Source of the DNA: Oscillospiraceae bacterium
Lineage (GTDB): Bacteria; Bacillota; Clostridia; Oscillospirales; Acutalibacteraceae
Direction of reading: 5' to 3'
Assembly: GCA_031283835.1 (NCBI GenBank)
Contig: JAITBA010000215.1
Span: forward strand, 1 to 9,551
DNA length: 9,551 nucleotides
Shown here: piece by piece, positions 1-6,400 of the stretch
Layout: every line of letters begins with the position of its first letter
How positions within the stretch are numbered: the first letter of the stretch is position 1
Notes under the pieces: model-generated
Database searches by the model: none
The model's input: only the letters and a program-made list of their open reading frames with translations
Told to the model about the DNA's origin: nothing
Position numbers and translations under genes: made by a program

Positions 1-423
1 CTCCGGCGCCACGCCCTCCACCTGCTTGCCGTCGTAGCCCAGGCAGGCGGAACCATCGGGCAGCGGCAGGGCAAGGTCGGTGCGCGTCCAATCGAACACG
101 GGCATGAAGTTGTAGCAAATCACCTTCACCCCGGCGCGAGCCAGGTTTTGGATGGTCTGCATATAATTTTGAATGTAGGCGTCGCGGGGGGGCAGACCAA
201 GCTTAATGTCCTCGTGCACGTTCACGCTTTCGATGCACTCCATGGTTAGTGCGGCGGCTTCCACTTCGGCGCGCAGGGCGTCAATGTGTTCTTGCGGCCA
301 GAGCGCGCCCGCGGGCAAATTGTGCAAAGCGGGCACCACCCCCGCCACGCCGGGGATCTGCCGAATTTGCGCAAGCGTGATGGTGTCGAGCCCTGTGCCA
401 AACCAGCGGAAAGTCATTTGCAT
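1..423 (-). CDS. uxuA: Mannonate dehydratase, N-terminal 141 residues (partial, runs off left edge)
   Basis: UxuA converts D-mannonate to 2-keto-3-deoxy-D-gluconate plus water in cytoplasmic glucuronate/hexuronate catabolism; it is a metal-dependent TIM-barrel enzyme. I translated the minus strand from the ATG at 423-421. Family signatures are visible: the opening TFRWFG (residues 4-9), the IRQIPGV segment (20-26), the SVNVHEDIKLG block (66-76), and the very characteristic CYNFMPVFDWTRTDL block (103-117). The frame is open to base 1, so only the N-terminal part of the protein (family usually about 350-390 residues) is present. A second ATG lies at 417, but AAGGAG at 436-431 sits 7 nt from the ATG at 423 and favours the upstream start. 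The gene lies about 100 bp downstream of a tRNA gene on the same strand. I see no convincing promoter between them, so its transcription start is unclear. Confidence 0.95.
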   Translation of the reverse strand, partial: MQMTFRWFGTGLDTITLAQIRQIPGVAGVVPALHNLPAGALWPQEHIDALRAEVEAAALTMECIESVNVHEDIKLGLPPRDAYIQNYMQTIQNLARAGVKVICYNFMPVFDWTRTDLALPLPDGSACLGYDGKQVEGVAPE

Positions 424-430
424 GCGGTGT

Positions 431-436
431 CTCCTT
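431..436 (-). promoter_or_regulatory. Ribosome binding site of uxuA
   Basis: On the minus strand the sequence AAGGAG lies 7 nt upstream of the ATG at 423. This decides the start codon over the in-frame ATG six bases further in, for which the spacing would be 13 nt. Confidence 0.8.
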
Positions 437-476
437 TGGCGTGCTGCAAGCGCATACGCGCGTTTTTTGAACGGCG

Positions 477-511
477 AAACCGCCGCTCACATTTTTTGCG
501 GGCAGCGGTTT
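477..511 (-). terminator. Inverted repeat between the tRNA and uxuA, possible weak terminator
   Basis: The arms AAACCGC (477-483) and GCGGTTT (505-511) are perfectly complementary over 7 bp, with three more inner pairs (CGC 484-486 with GCG 498-500) closed by a T-rich loop. Read on the minus strand, the hairpin begins 13 nt after the tRNA 3' end, where a tRNA transcript would be expected to end. The following U-tract is poor (UUU then CGCC), so it may terminate only partly, or simply be a processing signal that lets transcription continue into uxuA. Confidence 0.35.
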
Positions 512-524
512 TGGCCGAGACTCG

Positions 525-601
525 TGGTGGATCCTCACGGGCTCGAACCGTGGACAACCCGATTATGAGTCGGGGGCTCTAACCGACTGAGCTAAGGATC
601 C
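525..601 (-). tRNA. tRNA with anticodon CAU (elongator Met, or Ile2 read as AUA after lysidine modification)
   Basis: The minus strand folds into a complete cloverleaf. The acceptor arms GGATCCT (601-595) and AGGATCC (535-529) pair over 7 bp, the D stem is GCTC/GAGC, the anticodon stem is CCCGA/TCGGG with loop CTCATAA, and the T stem is CACGG/CCGTG with loop TTCGAGC. The discriminator is A (528) and CCA is encoded (527-525). The anticodon CAT lies at 567-565. It is not the initiator: position 1 is a paired G, and the anticodon stem lacks the three consecutive G-C pairs typical of fMet. Elongator Met and Ile2 cannot be separated with certainty by eye; the loop CUCAUAA occurs in both. Confidence 0.95.
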
Positions 602-618
602 GCTTGTGTCTCTTGAAT

Positions 619-647
619 ATTGTACCCTATTTGGGCCGGCATGTCAA
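619..647 (-). promoter_or_regulatory. Sigma-A promoter of the tRNA gene
   Basis: On the minus strand a perfect -35 box TTGACA (647-642) is followed after exactly 17 bp by a -10 box TACAAT (624-619). Transcription would start around 612, about 10 nt before the mature tRNA 5' end at 601. This is the strongest promoter in the window, as expected for a stable RNA gene. Confidence 0.9.
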
Positions 648-741
648 GCAGAAAATTGAAAACACGCACAAGATAAAGATAAAAATTAAAGCCTGCGGCG
701 CAAGGCGCTTGGCGCGGCGTAACCTGCCTTTGTGAAAAAAT

Positions 742-797
742 GCAAAAATTTTGCGCACAAATTTTAAATTTTCATCTTGCGCATATTGCATTTTCAT
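742..797. repeat. A/T-rich palindrome and imperfect direct repeats upstream of the response-regulator promoter
   Basis: A 13-bp palindrome GCAAAAATTTTGC occupies 742-754. It overlaps two imperfect direct repeat units made of TTGCGCA followed by ATTTTCAT: unit 1 has these at 751-757 and 768-775, unit 2 at 777-783 and 790-797. The second unit overlaps the -35 box at 786-791. Direct repeats at such a position are typical of OmpR/PhoB-family binding sites, so autoregulation by the gene product downstream is plausible. This is inference from position and symmetry only. Confidence 0.5.
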
Positions 798-813
798 GCC
801 GCTGTGATACAAT
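786..813 (+). promoter_or_regulatory. Promoter of the two-component operon (extended -10)
   Basis: The -35 box TTGCAT (786-791) and the -10 box TACAAT (808-813) are separated by 16 bp, and the -10 box is preceded by TG one base upstream (805-806), which makes it an extended -10. The start of transcription would be near 820, leaving a leader of about 215 nt before the ATG at 1038. The promoter is divergent from the tRNA promoter at 619-647, with about 140 bp between the two -35 boxes. Confidence 0.7.
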
Positions 814-819
814 AAAAAG

Positions 820-1037
820 GTACACCGTCCGCAAATAAAAACGCAAGCCCTTGGCGGCAAAAAGATGGCTTGCCCCCGGCGCGCTTGCGGTTCATGCGGC
901 GCGGATTGGTTCGCCCGCGGAGGTAACGTCAGGCCGATACGCTCTTGTTGTAACGGCTTGGGCAACAAACGCGAACAGGGCGGCACAGCAGCGCGCCCTG
1001 CCCGCGAATTCGATTGTAACAGGAGAGGAAACATAAC
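820..1037 (+). promoter_or_regulatory. Long structured 5' leader of the two-component operon
   Basis: No convincing gene fits here, but several stems can be drawn. GCAAGCC (843-849) pairs with GGCTTGC (867-873). The overlapping arm CGCAAGC (842-848) can instead pair with GCTTGCG (883-889), so the two 7-bp hairpins exclude each other. Further downstream TTGTTG (945-950) pairs with CAACAA (963-968), and CAGGGCG (976-982) pairs with CGCCCTG (994-1000). None of these is followed by a U-tract. I do not recognise a known riboswitch class. It may be a regulatory leader or a small RNA made from the promoter at 786-813. Confidence 0.4.
1021..1028 (+). promoter_or_regulatory. Ribosome binding site of the response regulator
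   Basis: AGGAGAGG lies 9 nt before the ATG at 1038 and fixes the start of the response regulator. It lies outside the leader hairpins drawn by eye. Confidence 0.85.
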
Positions 1038-1721
1038 ATGTATCAGATTTTGATTGTGGACGACGAAGAAGCGATTCGGGCGGGGTTTGCGGAGTACGCG
1101 GGCTTTTTGGAGCACGAGGTAACGCAGGCGAAGGACGGCATGGAAGCCGTGGCGCTGTGCCGCCAGCGGGATTTTGACGTGATTATCATGGACGTGATGA
1201 TGCCGCGGATGGATGGTTTTTCGGCCGTGAAGGAGATTCGGCGGGATAAGGATATCCCGGTGCTGATGCTTAGTGCGCGGGGCGAGGAATATGACAAGCT
1301 GCACGGGTTTGACCTAGGGATTGATGATTATGTAACCAAGCCGTTTTCGCCCCGGGAGGTGATTGCGCGGCTTAACGTGATTGTGCAACGGCACCAGGCC
1401 GCCAAGGCGGCGCCGCCCCAAAACCAAAACGAGGTGTATACCTTTGGGACGCTGAAGGTGGACATGAGCGCCCGCATTGTGGAAATTGACGGACAGCGGG
1501 TGGAAATGACCCCGAAGGAATATGACCTGCTTTTCTTTTTAATAAGAAACAAAAACATTGCCCTGAGCCGCGAAAAGCTTTTGCAAGAGGTGTGGGGCTA
1601 CGACTTTTTTGGCGAGGATTCCACGGTGAACACGCACATCAAAGTGCTGCGGCAGCACCTGGGAGAATATGAAAAGCACATTGTGACTTTGCGCGGCGTG
1701 GGGTATCGGTTCGATGCTTAG
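1038..1721 (+). CDS. OmpR/PhoB-family response regulator
   Basis: This is a cytoplasmic DNA-binding response regulator of 227 residues, a normal length for the family. The receiver domain (about residues 1-115) has the acidic pair D8-D9, the phosphoacceptor D52 in IIMDVMMPRMDG, the conserved S79 and the lysine K101 in YVTKPF. The C-terminal winged-helix domain (about 135-227) carries the family signatures MTPKEYDLL (157-165), SREKLLQEVWG (177-187), VNTHIKVLR (197-205) and the closing RGVGYRF (219-225). It is the first gene of an operon; its stop overlaps the kinase start by 8 nt, so the kinase is its cognate partner. It has a strong ribosome binding site and a long leader. Target genes cannot be read from the sequence; the downstream surface-protein gene and its own promoter are candidates. 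Confidence 0.95.
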   Translation: MYQILIVDDEEAIRAGFAEYAGFLEHEVTQAKDGMEAVALCRQRDFDVIIMDVMMPRMDGFSAVKEIRRDKDIPVLMLSARGEEYDKLHGFDLGIDDYVTKPFSPREVIARLNVIVQRHQAAKAAPPQNQNEVYTFGTLKVDMSARIVEIDGQRVEMTPKEYDLLFFLIRNKNIALSREKLLQEVWGYDFFGEDSTVNTHIKVLRQHLGEYEKHIVTLRGVGYRFDA

Positions 1722-3162
1722 ACCGGAGCGGGCGGCGGAAAAACGCAATTGTTTGGCTGCGCAAAGCCGGACGTGGCTCACAGGGTTCAGCGTGTGCATT
1801 TTGCTGATTCTGTGGGTGCTGCAGTTTGCGCTGTTCACCCCATCCTACTACACCCTGCGCCTGCGGGAAATCCGCCAGGCGGGGCGCGAAATTGCCGAGG
1901 TATATGAGCGGCGGGGCGACTTTGGCTCGCTGCTGCGGCAATATGCCATCACGCAGAATCTGCGTATTTTGCTGCTGGACAGCTCCGGCTGGGTGCTGAG
2001 CAATTATGACGGTTTTGGCACGCCCTTTGTGGTGGACGGCGGCCACGTGGATATTTCGGGCTTGGTTTCGAGGCTTAAAACGGAGCGGGAAATTTCTTAT
2101 ATTGCCGCGGGCACGGCAGGCAACGCTTCCCGGGCGGTGTATGTTGCAAAGGCCACCCCCAGCCCCAGCGGCGACCGCTATATTTATGTGGCCAGCGCCA
2201 TCCCTCCGGCGGACGTCACTGTGCGGGTGCTGGCGACGCAGTTTGTGTTCATCACCGTGGTGCTGCTGTTTTTGGCGTCGGTGGGGGCATACATGCTTTC
2301 TCGGCGCATTGCCAAGCCCATTTTGCGCCTTACAGATTCTGCCAAGGATTTGGCAAAAGGGGAATTTAAGGCGCGGGTGCTGCCCGAGGATTACACAGAA
2401 ATTGTGGAGCTGAACGAGGAGCTGACCCGGGCCACGCAGGCGCTGACCAAAACGGAGCGTTACCGCAGGGAACTGCTGGCCAACGTGTCGCACGACCTAA
2501 AAACCCCGCTGACCATCATCAAATTTTATGGCGAGATGATTCGGGATTTTTCGGCCGAAGGGCAAACGGAGAAAATCGTGGCCCACAGCGCCAAAATCAT
2601 TGAGGAAAGTGACCGGCTGGCCGAAATGGTGAACGGCTTGCTCGAGGTTTCGAAGCTGGAACAGACGCAGGAAATCGCTTCGGAACCGCTGCGGCTGGAT
2701 TTGCTGCTGGAAGAAACCCTGGGTCGTTTTTCGGCGCTGGAGGCGCAAGAATTCGTCTTTGACTACACAGCGCCGGGCGAAGTGACGGTGATGGGAAACC
2801 GCGAATTGCTGGGCCGCGTGGTATATAATTTGATTGCCAACGCCGTGAGCTATGTGGGGGAAGACAAGCGCGTAGAAGTGCGCCTGGTGTTGCAAAAACA
2901 GCCCGGCGGCGCCACAATTGCCCGGGTCGAAGTCACTGACCACGGGCAGGGCATTCCATCGGAGGAATTGCCGCACATTTGGGAGCGCTACTATAAATCG
3001 TCACAGAGCCACCGGCGCGGCGTTGCGGGCAGCGGGCTTGGCCTTTCGATCGTGCGCACGGCGCTGCGCCTGCACAAGGCCGATTTTGGCGCGGAAAGCG
3101 TGTTGGAGCAGGGGAGTACCTTCTGGTTTGTGCTGCCTGTCGTGGCCGGCGGCGGGGCCTAA
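1714..3162 (+). CDS. Membrane-bound sensor histidine kinase, partner of the response regulator
   Basis: This is a 482-residue kinase of the classical two-transmembrane type. Transmembrane segments lie at about residues 22-42 and 172-195, flanking an extracytoplasmic sensor domain of about 125 residues. That domain contains ILLLDSSGWVLSN (85-97), which resembles a strand of PDC/Cache-type sensor folds; the ligand is unknown. A HAMP linker follows (about 195-247), then the dimerisation/phosphoacceptor domain with H260 in NVSHDLKTPL. The ATPase domain shows the N box NLIANAVSY (372-380), the G1 box DHGQGIP (409-415) and the G2 box GSGLGLS (439-445), so it should be active. The ATG at 1714 lies inside the last codons of the regulator (8-nt overlap), with a modest GTGGGG at 1698-1703, pointing to translational coupling. 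The stop codon lies in the 5' arm of a terminator. Confidence 0.95.
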   Translation: MLRPERAAEKRNCLAAQSRTWLTGFSVCILLILWVLQFALFTPSYYTLRLREIRQAGREIAEVYERRGDFGSLLRQYAITQNLRILLLDSSGWVLSNYDGFGTPFVVDGGHVDISGLVSRLKTEREISYIAAGTAGNASRAVYVAKATPSPSGDRYIYVASAIPPADVTVRVLATQFVFITVVLLFLASVGAYMLSRRIAKPILRLTDSAKDLAKGEFKARVLPEDYTEIVELNEELTRATQALTKTERYRRELLANVSHDLKTPLTIIKFYGEMIRDFSAEGQTEKIVAHSAKIIEESDRLAEMVNGLLEVSKLEQTQEIASEPLRLDLLLEETLGRFSALEAQEFVFDYTAPGEVTVMGNRELLGRVVYNLIANAVSYVGEDKRVEVRLVLQKQPGGATIARVEVTDHGQGIPSEELPHIWERYYKSSQSHRRGVAGSGLGLSIVRTALRLHKADFGAESVLEQGSTFWFVLPVVAGGGA

Positions 3163-3186
3163 CCGCCTGGGGGTCGCGGTTTTTTT
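3161..3186 (+). terminator. Rho-independent terminator of the two-component operon
   Basis: AACCGC (3161-3166) pairs with GCGGTT (3176-3181) around a 9-nt loop, and the T-run extends from 3180 to 3186. The 5' arm includes the last two bases of the kinase stop codon. It separates the two-component operon from the giant gene downstream. Confidence 0.75.
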
Positions 3187-3352
3187 GGGCAATTTAGGCC
3201 GGGAGAATCTTCCTCTGTGCGGCGCTTTCTCATTTGCCTTTTTTCCGCTTTTTTAAAAATTTTCGTGAGAGCGATTAGATTTTTAATACAATCGGCATTA
3301 ATTTTATTACAATTTCGTAAAAAAATTGCTAATATTCCAAAATAGAATTATC
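3187..3352. other. A/T-rich intergenic region with repeated TACAAT and TTAC-N6-GTAA motifs
   Basis: No gene is seen here. After a pyrimidine-rich stretch (about 3227-3254) comes TTTTAAAAATTTTC (3251-3264), which resembles TTTTAAATTTTC (762-773) ahead of the regulator promoter. TACAAT occurs at 3287-3292 and again at 3308-3313, 21 bp apart, which places both on the same helix face. The second copy sits in an inverted repeat, TTAC (3307-3310) and GTAA (3317-3320). These are candidate regulator sites just upstream of the promoter of the giant gene, but the region is A/T-rich and short matches are expected by chance. Confidence 0.35.
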
Positions 3353-3381
3353 CTGTCGCAAAAGTATGCTATAAATATAAT
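3353..3381 (+). promoter_or_regulatory. Probable promoter of the giant surface-protein gene
   Basis: A consensus -10 box TATAAT lies at 3376-3381, with a weak -35 (CTGTCG, 3353-3358) 17 bp upstream. An overlapping alternative is an extended -10, TGCTATAAA at 3367-3375. Either gives a 5' leader of about 50-55 nt before the ATG at 3440. The poor -35 fits a promoter that needs an activator, but that is inference. Confidence 0.55.
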
Positions 3382-3404
3382 AGAGCTATCATAGGGGAAG
3401 TTCT

Positions 3405-3464
3405 TTGAAGCATATGTTTTGGGGAAGGCGGGAGTTTGTATGGAAAACAGGAAGAATGAGATGA
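3405..3464 (+). CDS. Possible 19-codon leader peptide overlapping the start of the giant gene
   Basis: A TTG codon at 3405 follows AGGGG (3393-3397) at 7-nt spacing and opens a frame that reads through ATG at 3414 and stops at TGA 3462-3464. The predicted peptide is very basic and aromatic (MKHMFWGRREFVWKTGRMR). The stop overlaps an ATG at 3461-3463 in the frame of the giant protein (its Met8) as ATGA, an arrangement typical of translational coupling. The frame is short and the start is non-ATG, so this may be chance. Confidence 0.25.
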   Translation: MKHMFWGRREFVWKTGRMR

Positions 3465-6400
3465 ATTGGTGGCAGGGGTCGCTCCGGAAGGGTTTGGCTC
3501 TGCTGCTGGTTACGGCAATGCTGGTTTCGGTGTTTGCGGTGAACAGCTTTGCGTGGATTCGCGCGGAGCTGGAAGTGAACGTCGACACCACCGACGTGAC
3601 CTTTATCGTGCCCGAGCTGGTTTATCTTAAGCCGGGCGCGCAGGCGTTTCAATTCATTTCGGACCAAAAGACGGACGGGTCCCCTAACGCCAACAGCCGC
3701 AGTCAGGGCACCGGTCTGGTGTATTTTGCGGCCCAGCGCGAAGGGACGGATGCCGCGGATGTGAAGATTAGCGCCCGACGGCTCGACAGCAATGGCAAGG
3801 CAGTGAATGACGTGACGCTGCAATTTGACGGCGACGGCTTGCCCAGCGGTGGGGATAGTCCGGTCAACCGCACGCTGCTTGCCGAGGGTTCAACATTGAC
3901 CAGCACAGAGCTGAAAGAGGGCGAAACCTGCCTGATTGAGTGGACGGTGGAATACACCCTCGCCGACGGCAGTGGCGGCGAAGTCAAGTACACGACGTAT
4001 GCCTACACCACGGTGTATGCCCCCTGCTTGCAGGAAACCGGCATGGTGGGGAACCACAGATGGGTTGGCACCTTTGGCGCGAACGAGTGGAATAACGTCT
4101 ATGCCATGCTGGCCGGCGTGCACCGCGTGGGGCGGCGTGACGACAGTGTTGTTTCGGTGGTTAAAAACCCGCTCTCGGCCCTCACACCGGCGTTTGTCGA
4201 CGGTTACTTGGGGAATGCGAACGACAAGTCAACGCCGTCTTTTGGGACAGACGCTGCGGGCGGTGTGGTGAATTGGAGCAACAATAACCACGGCTCCAGC
4301 GGCAGAGCGGAGTACCCCGGCGAAACCATTGGCAATGACCGCGGCGTTGTGGCGCAGTTCGGCGCCATCACGGTGGACACCAGCCGCCACACGAACCTGA
4401 ACCAGGTGCCCAACCTGGGCGCCGGTTTTAATATGATGAACGCGGGCAAGGAGTACAATGAATTTTTGTCCTTTGCCGTTACCGAGGAAGCGTTTTCGGC
4501 CAAGCTGAATTCCATCCGTTCCGCCGGCGGAAACATTGCGGTTTCGACCACGGTGAGCAACTTGAGCGCCGGCACAAGCTCTGGGAAGGGAGAAGCCAAC
4601 CTGCTGCCCAAAGCGTTTGGGCTATATCCGCTGCAGGCCGACTTGAAGAGCCTTGCGCAGGGCAACACGTATAGCACGGTGATGGAAACCGCGTTCAATC
4701 TGCACCACAAAATTGTCTCGGCGTGGTTTATTACCAATGATTATGACATGGACACGACGCTCAAATACACTTTGAACGTGAACGCGGTGAGCAAGAACGC
4801 TTTGCGGCTGCTGGCACAAAGCGCCACGGCAATGGCAATCAACGATGACGCGACGGCCTATGAGGCGAAAAACAGCCAATGGGAGGCCGACTATAACACG
4901 TTCAAAGAGGCGCTGCGCACGGCTTATTATGCCTTGGGCGACCCCACGGTGAGCCAGGGGCAAATTGACGCCGCCAAAACAGCCCTTGCGGTGGCCAAAG
5001 CGAGCATTGTCAGCTACTTCGAGAGCGAGTCTCTTCGGCTTAGCATTGATGGGCGCGCGGCCGCACCCGAAGCCGTCTATCTTGCGCCGGGCAAAAACAC
5101 CATCTTTAATGTGGTGACGTGGGACACGGACCCCACTACCAACTCCCAAAAAGACCCCACCAAAATGCCTGCGGATAAGCGCCTTCCCACGGCGGGCAAC
5201 CCGGGCGACGCCCGTTTGCAGTTCAGTCTGCCGAATGATGTGGGTGATGTCGCGAGCACGATGAAAATCAAATATACCACAGTGGACCGCAATGGGAACC
5301 CCGATGCACTGCTGGTGAATAACGTCAAGCTTTACGGAAACGTGACAGACTTCAACAACAACATGAACGCGACAGCGGTGGCTCATGACACGCCTACCGG
5401 TTATCCGACTGTTGGCAGCACCGACACCAACGAGGTTTGGCTTCGCTTTGAGGGCGAGACCCGCGACAGCGCCACCGGTGAATGCAAAGAAGGCGGCATT
5501 CAGTGGACGTTTTCGTTTGAATACCTGGGCGTGACCTACGAAAGCTATGCCGTAACGTGGGTGCACCCCAGCCCCACGGTGCAGGCCGGCGTGGCGGGCG
5601 TTTTTGGGACGCGGGTTAGGCCGACATTTTTGGGGATGGACAATGGCGAAGTTCGTACAAGGGAATATTATTATTCTTTTATTACAGGGATCCATTATTA
5701 CACCGGCGGCAACGCGCAGTCGAAATTTAATTCCAACTCGGCCACCACCCGCAGCAATCGTGCGCCACTGAGCGTGAACGCCAATCTTGTGCAAAACTAT
5801 GGGAGGGACAGAACCTCGAACGACACAACGAAGTGGGCGCTGGGGGACTATGTGCCCCAAGGGTCAAACTCGCTGACAGACAATACCTACTTTTCTGTGA
5901 CGCCGAATGGCGGTGTTTATCGAGATACGACTTTGAGGGAACACAATTGGGGAAAAATGGCCGCTCCCACTTACCGAATTTATAATTATAATAAATTCAA
6001 TGACCAAAAAAATCAAAACAACTTCCCGCATGCAATTATCGCCTATGACAGCAGCCGTTTTGGCGGGCAGGGCTGGGAGACTGGATCGCCGAATCCGTCA
6101 CGTGCGCCGATTCCGTTCCTGAGCGTGGGGACGATGGCGTTCTATACTGAGGGCTTGGATAAAGACCTGAACCACTACACAAAAAATGTTTTCGCCGCAA
6201 ACGAGGCAAATGGCGGTTGGGGAGACGGTTTTGTGTTTGTTTATGAAGACACAGGGGTGTTGCAAAGCGGCCGTCGCGTTGATGTTAGCGCGGCTGGCCT
6301 AAAGATGCCGTCAAATAATGCTAAGAACATTTTGCCAAGTGTTGCCCAAAAAACCAAAAATTTCATTGGCTTTGAAGAAGAAGCCTTTGCGCGAGGTAAC

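Noticed and set aside
450..468. GCGC-ATAC-GCGC hairpin followed by six T on the plus strand
   Set aside because: It looks like a small intrinsic terminator, but the stem is only 4 bp and no plus-strand transcript is expected to reach it. It lies in the minus-strand uxuA upstream region.
206..568. Plus-strand frame across uxuA and the tRNA
   Set aside because: It is antisense to a well-supported mannonate dehydratase and runs into a tRNA, so it is not a gene.
525..601. The tRNA gene as an integration site for a mobile element
   Set aside because: No integrase, no direct repeat of the tRNA 3' end elsewhere in the window, and no mobile-element genes were seen.
1639..2493. Minus-strand frame of 284 codons opposite the regulator-kinase junction
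   Set aside because: It overlaps the clear kinase gene on the other strand. Its His/Gln/Arg-rich translation shows no domain.
4622..5860. Open minus-strand frame of 412 codons
   Set aside because: It is also antisense to the giant gene, with the same His/Arg/Val-rich composition and no family motif. It is taken as a shadow of the plus-strand codon pattern.
6004..6013. A-AAA-AAT heptamer resembling a -1 frameshift slippery site (a similar one lies near 6180)
   Set aside because: Both lie in an A-rich stretch and I see no clear stem or pseudoknot downstream. The main frame stays open for over 3 kb, so a programmed shift is not needed.
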